Translations under genes and position numbers: made by a program
The notes under the pieces: model-generated
Databases searched by the model: none
The model's input: only the letters and a program-made list of their open reading frames with translations
Told to the model about the DNA's origin: nothing
Shown: piece after piece, positions 24,728-36,238 of the stretch
How the letters are laid out: each line of letters starts with the position of its first letter
Position numbering within the stretch: the stretch's first letter is position 1
DNA from: G963422745 sp965214285
GTDB taxonomy: Bacteria; Actinomycetota; Acidimicrobiia; Acidimicrobiales; Aldehydirespiratoraceae
NCBI GenBank assembly: GCA_965214285.1
Contig: OZ243946.1
Location: 2,356,001 to 2,420,000 of the forward strand
Direction: 5' to 3'
Length of the DNA: 64,000 nucleotides

Positions 24728-26089
24728 TCAGCGCTTCTCGCCGGGCGGGAACGACATCGGCATCACCCGGGGGCCGCGCACCTGACCGCCGACCCACTTC
24801 ATGGCCTCGCGGTCGCTGACCTCGAAGACCGGGATCCGCTCGAGCCAGACCTTCAGCGCCGTGGTCATCTCCAGGCGGGCCAGGTTGGAGCCCGCGCAGC
24901 GGTGGATTCCGGACCCGAAGGCGATGTGGCGATTGCGCTGTCGGTCGATGACGAACTCGTCGGGCCGCTCGAAGTGCTCGGGGTCGTGGTTGGCGGCGGG
25001 GAAGTTCATGAGCACCTTGTCGCCGCGGTGGATGCACACGTCGCCGATCTCGATGTCCTCATCGGCCACACGCGCCATCGTGACCGGCGCGTAGTAGCGC
25101 AGGAACTCCTCCACCGCGGTGGGCAGCAGCTCCGGCTCGTCCACCAGGCGCCTGCGGTCCTCGGGGTTGGTGCCCAGATGCCAAAGCGCCGAACCGATGG
25201 AGCTCCAGGTGGTGTCGATCCCGGCGACGATCAGCAGGTTGGTGATCCCGATCACCACCGCAGGCGTGATCTTGGCCTCGGGGTGGTCGATCTCCATGTG
25301 CAACAGCTCGGTGAGCAGGTCGTCGCGGGGATCGGTCATGCGGCTCTCCACCTCGGCGCTGATGAAGTTGATCAGCGAGTCGCGGCTGGCCAGGCGCAGC
25401 TCCGGGTCGTTGAGGCCCTCCCCGAGCAGGCCGTTGACCCACTCCACGAAGCTGTCGGCCATGGACTCATCCACGCCGATCATGTGGGCGATCACCCTGG
25501 GCGGGATCTGCTGGGAGTAGTCGACGGCACCGTCGCAGCGCCCGCTCTCGATGAACCCGTCGATCAGCGAGTGACAGAGCTCGGAGGTGTACTCGCTGTA
25601 GCGCAGCACCGCCTTGGGGGCGAAGGTGGGCAGCAGCATGCGCCGCGTCCAGGTGTGGATCGGCGGGTCGGCGGTGATCGGCGCAGCCGCGATCTGCTGC
25701 TCGTAGCGCGACATCTCGGGCGTGCCGGGCGCTGCCGGGAAGACCAGCACCTGCCTCGACGACAGCTCCGGCACCATCTTGGACATCTCGCGCAGGTCGT
25801 CGAAGCGGGTCGGGTTCCACGATCCCCCGAGGCGCTCGGTGTGGGCGATCGGGCAGCGCTCGCGCATCTCGGCCCAGATGGGCACCGGGTCGTCGACGTA
25901 GGCCTGGTCGCGGATGTCGTAGTCGGTGGCCCAGTCCTCCACCGGGCCGCCGGGTGCCCAGATCTCCTCCTTCGTGGCGAGCGCCTCGGGCTCGTGGATG
26001 TCGACGGGGGCGTCGGGCGCGGGGGCCGCGGCGGCGCCGTTGTCGGCGGTGTCGGTGTCGGCGGTATGGACGGGGGCGGTGTCGGTCAT
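24728..26089 (-). CDS. cytochrome P450
   Basis: 453 residues. I-helix oxygen-binding motif AGIDTT, the ExxR motif in EEFLRY, and the heme-binding loop FGSGIHRCAGSNLAR with Cys398 as the iron ligand. It is a soluble bacterial P450 that would need separate ferredoxin and reductase, neither encoded nearby. The first 40 residues are an Ala/Asp/Thr-rich extension. Two acyl-CoA dehydrogenase genes nearby hint at lipid or steroid breakdown, without proof of substrate. Confidence 0.93.
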   Translation of the reverse strand: MTDTAPVHTADTDTADNGAAAAPAPDAPVDIHEPEALATKEEIWAPGGPVEDWATDYDIRDQAYVDDPVPIWAEMRERCPIAHTERLGGSWNPTRFDDLREMSKMVPELSSRQVLVFPAAPGTPEMSRYEQQIAAAPITADPPIHTWTRRMLLPTFAPKAVLRYSEYTSELCHSLIDGFIESGRCDGAVDYSQQIPPRVIAHMIGVDESMADSFVEWVNGLLGEGLNDPELRLASRDSLINFISAEVESRMTDPRDDLLTELLHMEIDHPEAKITPAVVIGITNLLIVAGIDTTWSSIGSALWHLGTNPEDRRRLVDEPELLPTAVEEFLRYYAPVTMARVADEDIEIGDVCIHRGDKVLMNFPAANHDPEHFERPDEFVIDRQRNRHIAFGSGIHRCAGSNLARLEMTTALKVWLERIPVFEVSDREAMKWVGGQVRGPRVMPMSFPPGEKR

Positions 26090-26096
26090 GGCCTAG

Positions 26097-26125
26097 ACGT
26101 TAGATCTCTACGGCGTAAGTTCCAA
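26097..26125 (-). promoter_or_regulatory. candidate promoter of the P450 gene
   Basis: On the minus strand TTGGAA (26125-26120) and TAACGT (26102-26097) are 17 nt apart, the ideal spacing, and TAACGT ends 7 nt before the ATG. This is the best-formed promoter found here and again implies a leaderless transcript. Confidence 0.55.
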
Positions 26126-26292
26126 GTATCCGCCTGTCGGCCATGGCTCGCAGCCATGCCGAGAGGCCGTGTCCTCGGCCGCCGTCGCCTGGTTCCCGGG
26201 CAGTGGGGAGCTGAGTGTCACACCGAGGCGCTAGGGTGATGGCCGTGCGGTGAGAGCCGCGCAGCAGTTTGAAATGCGAGACATTTCGCAAA

Positions 26293-26688
26293 GGGGCTGA
26301 TCGGTTTCGACGTCGGGACCAGGATGCACCGGAGTGCGACCGGAGTTGCTCAGACTCCCAAAACGGGGCACCCAAGAGACGCCGATACCGACGATCTCGC
26401 TCTTGCCGCCTGATCCGGTCTGACCAGATCAGCGGCTTAGAGTCACAGCTCGGCAGCAATGCCGGGCGGGGCCGGATCACCGCAGCCTGGCACCAGAAGC
26501 GGTGGTGGACAGCAGGGAAAGACCGCTGACAGCCGGGAAAGACCGCTGACATCGGGGAAAGCCCCGGCGGCAGGGCAGACCGCCCTCTCGACCCGGCGAG
26601 CAGACAGCCGCAAGTCTGAGCCACGGGAATGGTCGTAGCGACTCGGTCAACCACCTGACGGACGAGGGTTCGATTCCCTCCAGCTCCA
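26293..26688 (+). ncRNA. ssrA: transfer-messenger RNA (tmRNA)
   Basis: The 5' end GGGGCTGATCGGTTTCGACG and the 3' end GGTTCGATTCCCTCCAGCTCCA are the two halves of the tRNA-like domain. GGGGCT pairs with AGCTCC, and a perfect 5-bp T stem (GAGGG/CCCTC) is present. The tag frame ends at TGA 26411-26413 with ...ADTDDLALAA, a normal tmRNA degradation tag ending. The resume codon is uncertain: GCC at 26381 gives 10 residues, GCT at 26348 gives 21. The genome does not encode a full CCA (it reads ACA), so CCA must be added. Three 20-nt repeats lie in the pseudoknot region. SmpB is encoded just upstream. Confidence 0.93.
26508..26563 (+). repeat. 20-nt tandem repeat inside tmRNA
   Basis: Two full units (26508-26527 and 26528-26547) differ at one base, and a partial third follows to 26563. 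Each holds GGGAAAG and would fall in the pseudoknot region between tag and tRNA-like domain. Confidence 0.8.
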
Positions 26689-26846
26689 CAAAATTTTTCG
26701 GCGGTCCGAGCCGGCGACGACGAGGCGGCGGCTCGTCGGCGCTGCTGATCGCCGGGCGACGGCGGCCCGCTGCAGCGGAGGCCCGCGGAGACCAGCGGAG
26801 ACCCACGGAGGCCGGCGCGGATAGGCCGCTGGGCGCGCAACCTCTA

Positions 26847-26852
26847 TAGGGT
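26847..26852 (+). promoter_or_regulatory. candidate -10 box, leaderless acyl-CoA dehydrogenase
   Basis: TAGGGT, 7 nt before the ATG at 26860. An overlapping TATAGG at 26845-26850 is an alternative. Confidence 0.4.
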
Positions 26853-26859
26853 CTTGCCC

Positions 26860-28098
26860 ATGTCAGCGAGCACCATGCCTGCACCCGCCATGTCCGCATC
26901 GGAGGCCGAGGAATTCAGGGCGCGCTGTCGGGCCTTTCTCGACGAGCACGCCACGGGCATCCGCCTCGACGGCGACCCCGACCCCCGGGGCACCGCCAGG
27001 CTCGCTCAGGCCAAGCAGTTCCAGGGCGAGCTGGCCGCGGCGGGCCTCGCCGGGATCACCTACCCCGTCGAGTACGGCGGCGCCGGGCTCGGCAAGGAGC
27101 ACGAGCGGATCTGGCGCGAGACCTACGCCCAGTACCCCGACATGACCAGCGAGCTGACGATCAGCCACGGCATGTGCCTGCCGATGCTCTTCGAGTACGG
27201 CACCCACGACCAGAAGGCGGCGTATCTGGCCGACAACATCGCGGCGCGCACCGTGTGGTGCCAGATGTTCTCCGAGCCGGGCGCCGGCTCCGATGTCGCC
27301 AGCCTGCAGACCAAGGCGGAGCGCGACGGCGACACCTGGGTGCTGAGCGGCCAGAAGGTCTGGACCACCCTGGCGCACGTCTCGGACTACGGCGTCGTCA
27401 TCGCCCGCACCAATCCCGAGGCGCCCAAGCACGCCGGCATCTCGATGTTCATCGTGGCGATGGACGCCGAGGGCATCGAGGTGCGCCCGATTCATCAGAT
27501 CGACGGCGGCATGCACTTCAACGAGGTCTTCTTCACCGAGGTCGCCCTCGGCGCCGATGCCCTGCTGGGCGAGCAGAACAACGGCTGGAACATGGCCACC
27601 GCCATGCTCATGTACGAGCGGGTGGCCATCGGCACGGGCACCACCTCGGGCATCGTCACCGACCGCTCGGACCAGCTCATCGCCGAGGCGACCAAACGCG
27701 GCATCATCGGCCGCTCGGTGCTGCGCCAGCGGCTGATGCGCCTGCGGGCCTTGGAGGCGACCGCGTCGCTGGTGCGGATGCGCACCCGTGCCGAGCTTCA
27801 GGCAGGCAAGACCCCGGGGCCGGGCGGCTCGCTCACCAAGCTGCTGGCGACGGACATCCTGGCGCTGTACCGCGACCTGTCGCTGGAGGTGATCGGCCCC
27901 GCCAGCGTGGCCTGGGACTCAAACGGCAGCGCTTCCTGGCAGCGCAACGCGATCTCCACCATGCAGGCCGGCATCGCGGGCGGCACCAACGAGATCCAGC
28001 GCAACATCATCGGCGACCGGGTGCTGGGCCTGCCCCGTGACATCGACGCCAGCAAGGGCGTGCCCTTCAAGGATCTCAAGGTCGGCACCCAGCAGTAG
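26860..28098 (+). CDS. acyl-CoA dehydrogenase
   Basis: 412 residues. FAD/substrate motifs of the family are present: MFSEPGAGSDVASLQT, the WTTLAHVSDY strand, and the C-terminal GGTNEIQRNIIGDRVLGLPRD, which contacts FAD across the dimer. I use the ATG at 26860; a TTG two codons earlier also lies in frame. It converges with a second acyl-CoA dehydrogenase of a different subfamily. Members oxidise acyl-CoA to enoyl-CoA; chain specificity is not readable. Confidence 0.92.
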   Translation: MSASTMPAPAMSASEAEEFRARCRAFLDEHATGIRLDGDPDPRGTARLAQAKQFQGELAAAGLAGITYPVEYGGAGLGKEHERIWRETYAQYPDMTSELTISHGMCLPMLFEYGTHDQKAAYLADNIAARTVWCQMFSEPGAGSDVASLQTKAERDGDTWVLSGQKVWTTLAHVSDYGVVIARTNPEAPKHAGISMFIVAMDAEGIEVRPIHQIDGGMHFNEVFFTEVALGADALLGEQNNGWNMATAMLMYERVAIGTGTTSGIVTDRSDQLIAEATKRGIIGRSVLRQRLMRLRALEATASLVRMRTRAELQAGKTPGPGGSLTKLLATDILALYRDLSLEVIGPASVAWDSNGSASWQRNAISTMQAGIAGGTNEIQRNIIGDRVLGLPRDIDASKGVPFKDLKVGTQQ

Positions 28099-28199
28099 GC
28101 GGGCCTGGCGGCGGACCGGCGCACCCGGCGGCCAGCACGGGCAGCGGGCAAGACCGCCAGCCGGCGAGTCCGCGGCCGCCGCTGGGCCGGCCCAGGCGC

Positions 28200-29447
28200 T
28201 CAGATGGGCAGGTCGCCGGTGGCGCTGCGGGTGGTGCCGTGGTCCTTGAAGGCGGCGATGGCGCGCTGGGCGATGCGCATCTGGTGGACCTCGTCGGCGC
28301 CGTCGGCGAAACGCGCCCAGCGGGCGTGCTGGAACATGTGCGCCAGCGGCGTGTCCGTTGAGTAGCCGAGCGCACCGTGGACCTGGATGGCGCGGTCGAT
28401 GATGCGGTTGAGGCTGTTGGCCACGAAGTGCTTGGCCATCGACACCTCGCTCTTGAAGTCGTCCCCGGCGTCGATCTTGGAGGCGGCGTGCAGCACCATC
28501 AGCTTGCACTGGTACAGCTCCATCGCCGAGTCCGCGATCATCCACTGGATGCCCTGCTTCTCGGCGAGGACCGAGCCGTGCGAGAAGCGGCTGAGCGAGC
28601 GGTCGACCATCATGTCCAGCGCCGTCTCGGCCTGGGCGATCCAGCGCATGCAGTGCGCCAGGCGGGCCGGGCCGAGCCGGTACTGGCCCAGCAGGTGCCC
28701 CTGGCCTCGCCCGCCGAGCATCTGCGACTCGTGCAGCCTCAGATCCTCGATGAGGATCTCGGAGTGCCCGGTCGAGCCGTGCATGGTCTCGATCTGGCGC
28801 ACCTCGGTCCAGCCCGGCTGGGGCAGGTCGACGATGAAGGCGGCGTTGGCCGCCTGGGGCAGCTCGGGGTCGTCCTCGGTGCGGGCGATGAGGATGGCGA
28901 ACGTGGCCCGATGCGCATTGGAGATGAACCACTTGTGGCCGTTGATCACCCACTCCTCGCCGTCGGGGTAGGCGCGGGTCTGGATCAGGGTCGGGTCCGA
29001 TCCGGCCACCTCGGGCTCGGTCATGGCGAAACACGACCACACCCGGCCTTCGCAGAGCGGCTTGAGGTACTTCTCGGCCTGTGAGTCTGTGGCCCAGTGC
29101 AGCAAGGTGTGCATGTTGCCCTCGTCGGGCGCCTGGCAGTTGAACACCCACGGGCCGTAGCGCGACTTGGCCGCCTCGGCCTGCACCATCGCCAGCTCCA
29201 CGTGGCCGAGACCCATGCCGCCCCACTCGGCGGGCATGTGCGGCAGCCAAAGCCCCGCCTCCCGGGCCTTGCGGCGCAGCCCGATCAGAGCCTCGCGGCG
29301 GGCCTGGCCGTCGGGCGCCGCGGCCTCGCCGTCGTCGGTGTGGCCGTCGATGCGGGCCTCGACGGGCGCGATCTCATCGGCGACGAAGGCCCGCACCCGA
29401 TCGCGGATCGCCTCCAGCTCGGGGCCCAGAGTGAAGTCGATCGCCAT
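28200..29447 (-). CDS. acyl-CoA dehydrogenase (ACAD10/11-like)
   Basis: 415 residues. Shows AMTEPEVAGSDPTLIQT for FAD and substrate binding, a GHKWFISNA strand, and the C-terminal VHGALGYSTDTPLAHMF plus GADEVHQMRIAQ typical of the ACAD10/11-type group. That group is linked to long, branched or hydroxylated acyl chains in other bacteria, so the substrate may differ from that of its convergent neighbour. Start ATG 29447; a TTG three codons upstream is in frame but lacks support. Confidence 0.92.
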   Translation of the reverse strand: MAIDFTLGPELEAIRDRVRAFVADEIAPVEARIDGHTDDGEAAAPDGQARREALIGLRRKAREAGLWLPHMPAEWGGMGLGHVELAMVQAEAAKSRYGPWVFNCQAPDEGNMHTLLHWATDSQAEKYLKPLCEGRVWSCFAMTEPEVAGSDPTLIQTRAYPDGEEWVINGHKWFISNAHRATFAILIARTEDDPELPQAANAAFIVDLPQPGWTEVRQIETMHGSTGHSEILIEDLRLHESQMLGGRGQGHLLGQYRLGPARLAHCMRWIAQAETALDMMVDRSLSRFSHGSVLAEKQGIQWMIADSAMELYQCKLMVLHAASKIDAGDDFKSEVSMAKHFVANSLNRIIDRAIQVHGALGYSTDTPLAHMFQHARWARFADGADEVHQMRIAQRAIAAFKDHGTTRSATGDLPI

Positions 29448-29485
29448 CGCCTGCAACCTAACCGCGCACTGCCGGCGCTCTCGAA

Positions 29486-29563
29486 TCAGGCAGCCTCAGG
29501 GCAGGCTCGGCCTCAGGCTCAGGGCAGGCTCAGGCGCACGGCGGACTCGGCCTCAGGGCAGGC
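29486..29563. repeat. CTCAGGGCAGGC-type repeat at the SMP-30 gene end
   Basis: The short word CCTCAGGGCAGGC, which includes the stop codon of the SMP-30 gene, recurs about three times with variants within 80 nt, from inside the gene end into the gap before the acyl-CoA dehydrogenase gene. Confidence 0.6.
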
Positions 29564-30398
29564 CGGCGCCCGCCACGTCGACGCGCACCGTCGAGATCGA
29601 CGACAGCGCCTTGCCCGCGACGGCGTCGGGGTCAGCCGAGGGCGACTGCAGCACGTACAGCGTGCGGCGGTCGTCGCCTCCGAGCATGCAGGCCACGGCG
29701 TGCTGGTCGGTGTCGATCGAGCGGGTGATCTCGCCGCCTTCGAGCACCCTGGCGACCCGCCTGCCGACGAAATCGGCCATCCAGATGGCACCCTCGGCGT
29801 CTCCACAGCAGCCGTCAGGGCTGCTGGCGGCGAGCTCCGCCCAGACGCGGCGATTGCCCAGCGAGCCGTCCGCGGCGATGTCGAACGCCGTGTAGCGGCT
29901 GCCGAAGGTCTCCCCCACCACCAGCGTCGCGCCGTCCGCGGTGATCACCATGCCGTTGGGGAACCACAGGTCGTCCGCGGCCTCGTGCACCGTTCCGTCG
30001 GGCTCGACGTGGGCGAGGCTGGCGGTGCGGAACTCCTCGCCGGCGTCGAACTCGAAGCCGAAATTGCCCACATAGGCGGTGCCGTCGGCGGCCACCACCA
30101 TGTCGTTGCAATGCCCCTGCGCCACGCCTGACAGATCCGCGTGCTCGCGGATCGCGCCGTCGGGCGACACCGCCAGCAGCCGGCGCGTGGTCATGGCCAC
30201 GACCAGCAGCGTGCCGTCGGGCATCCAGCCGAGCCCCGAGGGGCGGTCGTCGATGCGCACCCGGCACTGTTCGCGGCCCTCGCCGTCGAGGCTGTAGACG
30301 CTGTTGCGGTAGAAGTCCGAGAACCACAGCTCGCCGTCGTGCCAGCGCGGCCCCTCGCCGAAGTCCACGCCGTCGAGGACGGTGACCAGTTCGCTCAT
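29553..30398 (-). CDS. SMP-30/gluconolactonase-family protein
   Basis: 281 residues. Six-bladed propeller signatures: an EGPRWHDGELWFSDF start with a metal-binding Glu, GHCNDMVVAADG with a catalytic-type Asn, FPNGMVITADG, and DGCCGDAEGAIW. The family hydrolyses sugar lactones or other esters with a divalent metal. GAGGAGG a few bases before the ATG at 30398 fixes the start; the longer open frame upstream is a shadow of ftsX. Two adjacent Cys in a blade are uncommon. Substrate unknown. Confidence 0.86.
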   Translation of the reverse strand: MSELVTVLDGVDFGEGPRWHDGELWFSDFYRNSVYSLDGEGREQCRVRIDDRPSGLGWMPDGTLLVVAMTTRRLLAVSPDGAIREHADLSGVAQGHCNDMVVAADGTAYVGNFGFEFDAGEEFRTASLAHVEPDGTVHEAADDLWFPNGMVITADGATLVVGETFGSRYTAFDIAADGSLGNRRVWAELAASSPDGCCGDAEGAIWMADFVGRRVARVLEGGEITRSIDTDQHAVACMLGGDDRRTLYVLQSPSADPDAVAGKALSSISTVRVDVAGAGLP

Positions 30399-30526
30399 CG
30401 CCGCCTCCTCTGCGGTCGGGTCCTGCGCGGTCGAGCCGGCCGCGCCCAGGCACCCTGCAACCGTGTCCCCTGCGGGCGAGCGGTCGCGGTCACGGCGTGT
30501 GCACGGGCGGCTGCCTGCCTGCTCGG

Positions 30527-31423
30527 CTACTTGTCCATGTAGGCGGCGACCGCCACCGCCGAGCCGACCACCGACACGGCCACCGCGATCACCAGCACCA
30601 GCCCGGAGGTGAACAGGAGCTCGTCGTCGGTGACCTGGAAGCCGGTGAAGAGCTCCAGGCTGGCGGTGTTGTTGAGCTCGTCGATCACGTAGCGGTCGAC
30701 GCCGTACAGGCCGCCCCACGCCAGCAGCGCCCCCACCGCCGCCTGCACCAGCCCTTCGAGCATGAACGGCACCCGGATGAACCAGTTGGTGGCGCCCACG
30801 ACCTTCATGATCTCGATCTCGCGTGCCCGGCTGCGGATGGCGCTGACGATGTTGGTCAGGATCAGCAGCGTCGCCGCGCCCAGCAGCACGATCGAGCCCA
30901 CGAAGAACACGAAGCCGATGCGGTCGGCTTGCTGCTGGATCGCCCTGATGGTGTCGTTGGCCGACACCACCTGCCTCACCCCGGGGCGGCCGCGGAACTG
31001 GCTGACCAGCTCCTCGACCACCTCGGCGTCGGGATCGACGGGCACCACGCGGTACGAGGGCGGCATGACCGACGGGTCGATCACGTTGACGAACTCGGGG
31101 GTGTCCGCGAAGAGCTCCTTGAACTCCTCGTAGGCCTCCTCCTGGTTCACGTAGACATGGGAGCGGATCTGCGGGTTGGTCGTCACTGCCTCGCGGATCG
31201 CCGAGGACTGCTCCTCGCTGGCGTCGGCGTGCACCCAGACCACGAACTCGATGCCGCCCTCCCAGCGCTGGGTGGCATTGGCCACCGCGTAGTCGAACAG
31301 GTAGAACGAGCCGAACATCCAAAGCGACACCCCGATCGTGATGATCGTGGCCAGGGTCAGCAGGCTGTTGCGCCACAGGTTCTGGCCTGTCTCGCGCAGC
31401 GCATAGACGGGGCTCATCGCCAT
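30527..31423 (-). CDS. ftsX: cell division protein FtsX
   Basis: 298 residues. One N-terminal membrane helix after RETGQNLWRNSLLTLATI, an extracytoplasmic domain (about 45-165), then three helices, as in all FtsX. With FtsE it forms an ABC-like complex that activates cell-wall hydrolases at the division site. Starts 4 nt after ftsE, so they are translated together. No peptidoglycan hydrolase gene follows; an SMP-30 gene does. Confidence 0.95.
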   Translation of the reverse strand: MAMSPVYALRETGQNLWRNSLLTLATIITIGVSLWMFGSFYLFDYAVANATQRWEGGIEFVVWVHADASEEQSSAIREAVTTNPQIRSHVYVNQEEAYEEFKELFADTPEFVNVIDPSVMPPSYRVVPVDPDAEVVEELVSQFRGRPGVRQVVSANDTIRAIQQQADRIGFVFFVGSIVLLGAATLLILTNIVSAIRSRAREIEIMKVVGATNWFIRVPFMLEGLVQAAVGALLAWGGLYGVDRYVIDELNNTASLELFTGFQVTDDELLFTSGLVLVIAVAVSVVGSAVAVAAYMDK

Positions 31424-31427
31424 GGCG

Positions 31428-32105
31428 CTACTCGTAGACCCCTCGGGCCTGGTCGCGCACGATCACGCCCCGGTCCAGGGCGATCACCCGGCGCTGCAGC
31501 GTGTTGACGATGCTCTGGTCGTGGGTGGCCATCACCACCGTCGTGCCGGTGCGGTTGATGCGGTCCAGCAGGGTCATGATCCCGATCGAGGTCTGCGGGT
31601 CGAGGTTGCCGGTCGGCTCGTCGGCCAGCAGGATCAGCGGGCGGTTCACGAAGGCCCTGGCGATCGAGACCCGCTGCTGCTCGCCGCCGGAGAGCTCCTC
31701 GGGGAAGTTCCTGGTCTTGGGGGCGAGGCCCACCAGCTCCAGGATGGCCGGCACCTGCTTCTTGATGACGTGGCGGGGCTTGCCGATCGCCTCGAGGGCG
31801 AAGGCCACGTTCTCGTACACGGTCTTGGTGGGCAGCAGCTTGAAGTCCTGGAAGATGTAGCCGATGTTGCGCCGCAGGTAGGGCACCTTCCAGGCGCCCA
31901 GATGGGCGATGTCCTTGCCGGCGACGAAGATCTGGCCGTGCTCGGGCGTCTCCTCGCGGTTCAGCAGGCGGATGAAGGTGGACTTGCCTGACCCCGAGGG
32001 TCCCACCAGGAAGACGAACTCGCCCTTGTCGATGCTGACGGTGGCGTCGCGCAGGGCGACGTTGTCGCCCTTGAAGACCTTGGTGACCTGTTCTAGCTTG
32101 ATCAT
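31428..32105 (-). CDS. ftsE: cell division ATP-binding protein FtsE
   Basis: 225 residues. Walker A GPSGSGKST from residue 35, the signature LSGGEQQRVSIARA, Walker B LLADEPTGNLD and the H-loop ATHD. It is the cytoplasmic ATPase of FtsEX. Gene order prfB-ftsE-ftsX with gaps of 44 and 4 nt is the actinobacterial arrangement. Confidence 0.96.
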   Translation of the reverse strand: MIKLEQVTKVFKGDNVALRDATVSIDKGEFVFLVGPSGSGKSTFIRLLNREETPEHGQIFVAGKDIAHLGAWKVPYLRRNIGYIFQDFKLLPTKTVYENVAFALEAIGKPRHVIKKQVPAILELVGLAPKTRNFPEELSGGEQQRVSIARAFVNRPLILLADEPTGNLDPQTSIGIMTLLDRINRTGTTVVMATHDQSIVNTLQRRVIALDRGVIVRDQARGVYE

Positions 32106-32149
32106 CGGGAATCCTGACGATTCACGTGCGAGATGCTAACTGGCCGAGA

Positions 32150-33262
32150 TCAGGCATCGACGGAATGGGCGCGCGTCCAGCGCAGCCAGGCCTCCATGAA
32201 CGGGCCGACCTCGCCGTTGAGCACCGAGTCGACCTGGGCCGTGGTGTGCTCGCTGCGCAGATCCTTGACCATCTGATAGGGCTGCATCACGTAGCTGCGG
32301 ATCTGGCTTCCGAAGCCCACGTTGCGCTGCTCGCCGGTGATGCCGGCAATCTCCTCGCTGCGCCTGGTCCGCTCCAGGTCGAGCAGCTTGGCGGCCATCA
32401 TCTTCATGGCGCGCTCCTTGTTCTGGTGCTGGCTGCGCTCGTTCTGGCAGCTCGTGACCAGGCCGCTGGGCAGATGCGTGATGCGCACCGCCGAGTCGGT
32501 GACGTTGACGTGCTGGCCGCCCGCCCCCGAGGAGCGGTAGGTGTCGATGCGCAGCTCCTTGTCGTCGAGGACGATCTCGTCGTCGACGTCCTCGAAGAAC
32601 GGCGCCACCTGCACCGCCGCGAACGCCGTCTGGCGCTTGCCCTCGTTGTTGAACGGCGAGATCCGCACCAGGCGGTGCACGCCGTGCTCGGCCTGCATCA
32701 GCCCGTAGGCGTGACGGCCCTTGAGGATGAACTCGATGCTCGACAGGCCGGCCTCGGTGCCCGCGGAGGCGGCGGTGATCTCCACCTCGAAGCCGCAGCG
32801 CTCGGCCCAGCGGTCGTACATGCGCATCAGCATCTCCGCCCAGTCCTGGGCGTCGGTGCCGCCCTCGCCGGACTTGATCTGGCAGACCGCGTCGCCCTCG
32901 TCGAACTCGCCGGTGAAGAGCTCTCGCATCTCGAGATCCTCGAAGCGCCGGTCCAGGGACGCCAGGGCCTCCGCGATCTCCGGCGCCAGCGACTCGTCGG
33001 CCTCCTCGCGGGCCAGCTCGTGCAGGGTCTCGGCCTCGACCACGTCTCGTTCGAGGCGCTCCAGCAGCTCGAGGTCGTCGTTGACGGCGGCCAGCTCGGA
33101 GGTCACCCGGGTCGCGGCCGCGCGGTCGTCCCAGAGGTCCGGACGCGACGCCTCGGCCTCGAGCTGGGGCCTGCGCGCCCGCAGCTCGGCGACCCGCAGA
33201 TAGCCGCGGGCCTCCTCCAGACGGCTGCGGATCGCCGCTAGATGTTCGCTGAAATCCTGCAT
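32150..33262 (-). CDS. prfB: peptide chain release factor 2
   Basis: 370 residues. The stop-codon recognition motif SPF is in RISPFNNEGKRQT and the catalytic GGQ in SSGAGGQHVNVTD. RF2 reads UGA and UAA. The reading frame is continuous, with no in-frame UGA near codon 25, so the programmed frameshift used by E. coli prfB is absent, as is common in actinobacteria. I start at ATG 33262, where RF2 similarity begins (MQDFSEHLAAIRSRLEE). secA ends 39 nt upstream. Confidence 0.95.
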   Translation of the reverse strand: MQDFSEHLAAIRSRLEEARGYLRVAELRARRPQLEAEASRPDLWDDRAAATRVTSELAAVNDDLELLERLERDVVEAETLHELAREEADESLAPEIAEALASLDRRFEDLEMRELFTGEFDEGDAVCQIKSGEGGTDAQDWAEMLMRMYDRWAERCGFEVEITAASAGTEAGLSSIEFILKGRHAYGLMQAEHGVHRLVRISPFNNEGKRQTAFAAVQVAPFFEDVDDEIVLDDKELRIDTYRSSGAGGQHVNVTDSAVRITHLPSGLVTSCQNERSQHQNKERAMKMMAAKLLDLERTRRSEEIAGITGEQRNVGFGSQIRSYVMQPYQMVKDLRSEHTTAQVDSVLNGEVGPFMEAWLRWTRAHSVDA

Positions 33263-33300
33263 CGGGACACACCCCAGGGGGACATTGGGACCCCGCGACG

Positions 33301-36096
<2,796 letters not shown>

Positions 36097-36238
36097 ACCA
36101 CCGCCAAGCCTACCGGCCTGGCCTCGGCCGGCTGCTCAGGTCGAGGCGCTGAGCCCGAGGTGCCGAGGCGCGCGACTGCCGCCAGCCCCCCGTCGCGAAG
36201 GCCCCGCGCCGAGGCGTGCGACGCGACCCGGCGCGCCT

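Noticed and set aside
26269..26529. 86-codon open frame
   Set aside because: Lies within the tmRNA; only the short tag frame there is translated.
33180..33262. Programmed frameshift in prfB
   Set aside because: The frame is continuous from the ATG and no early in-frame UGA was found.
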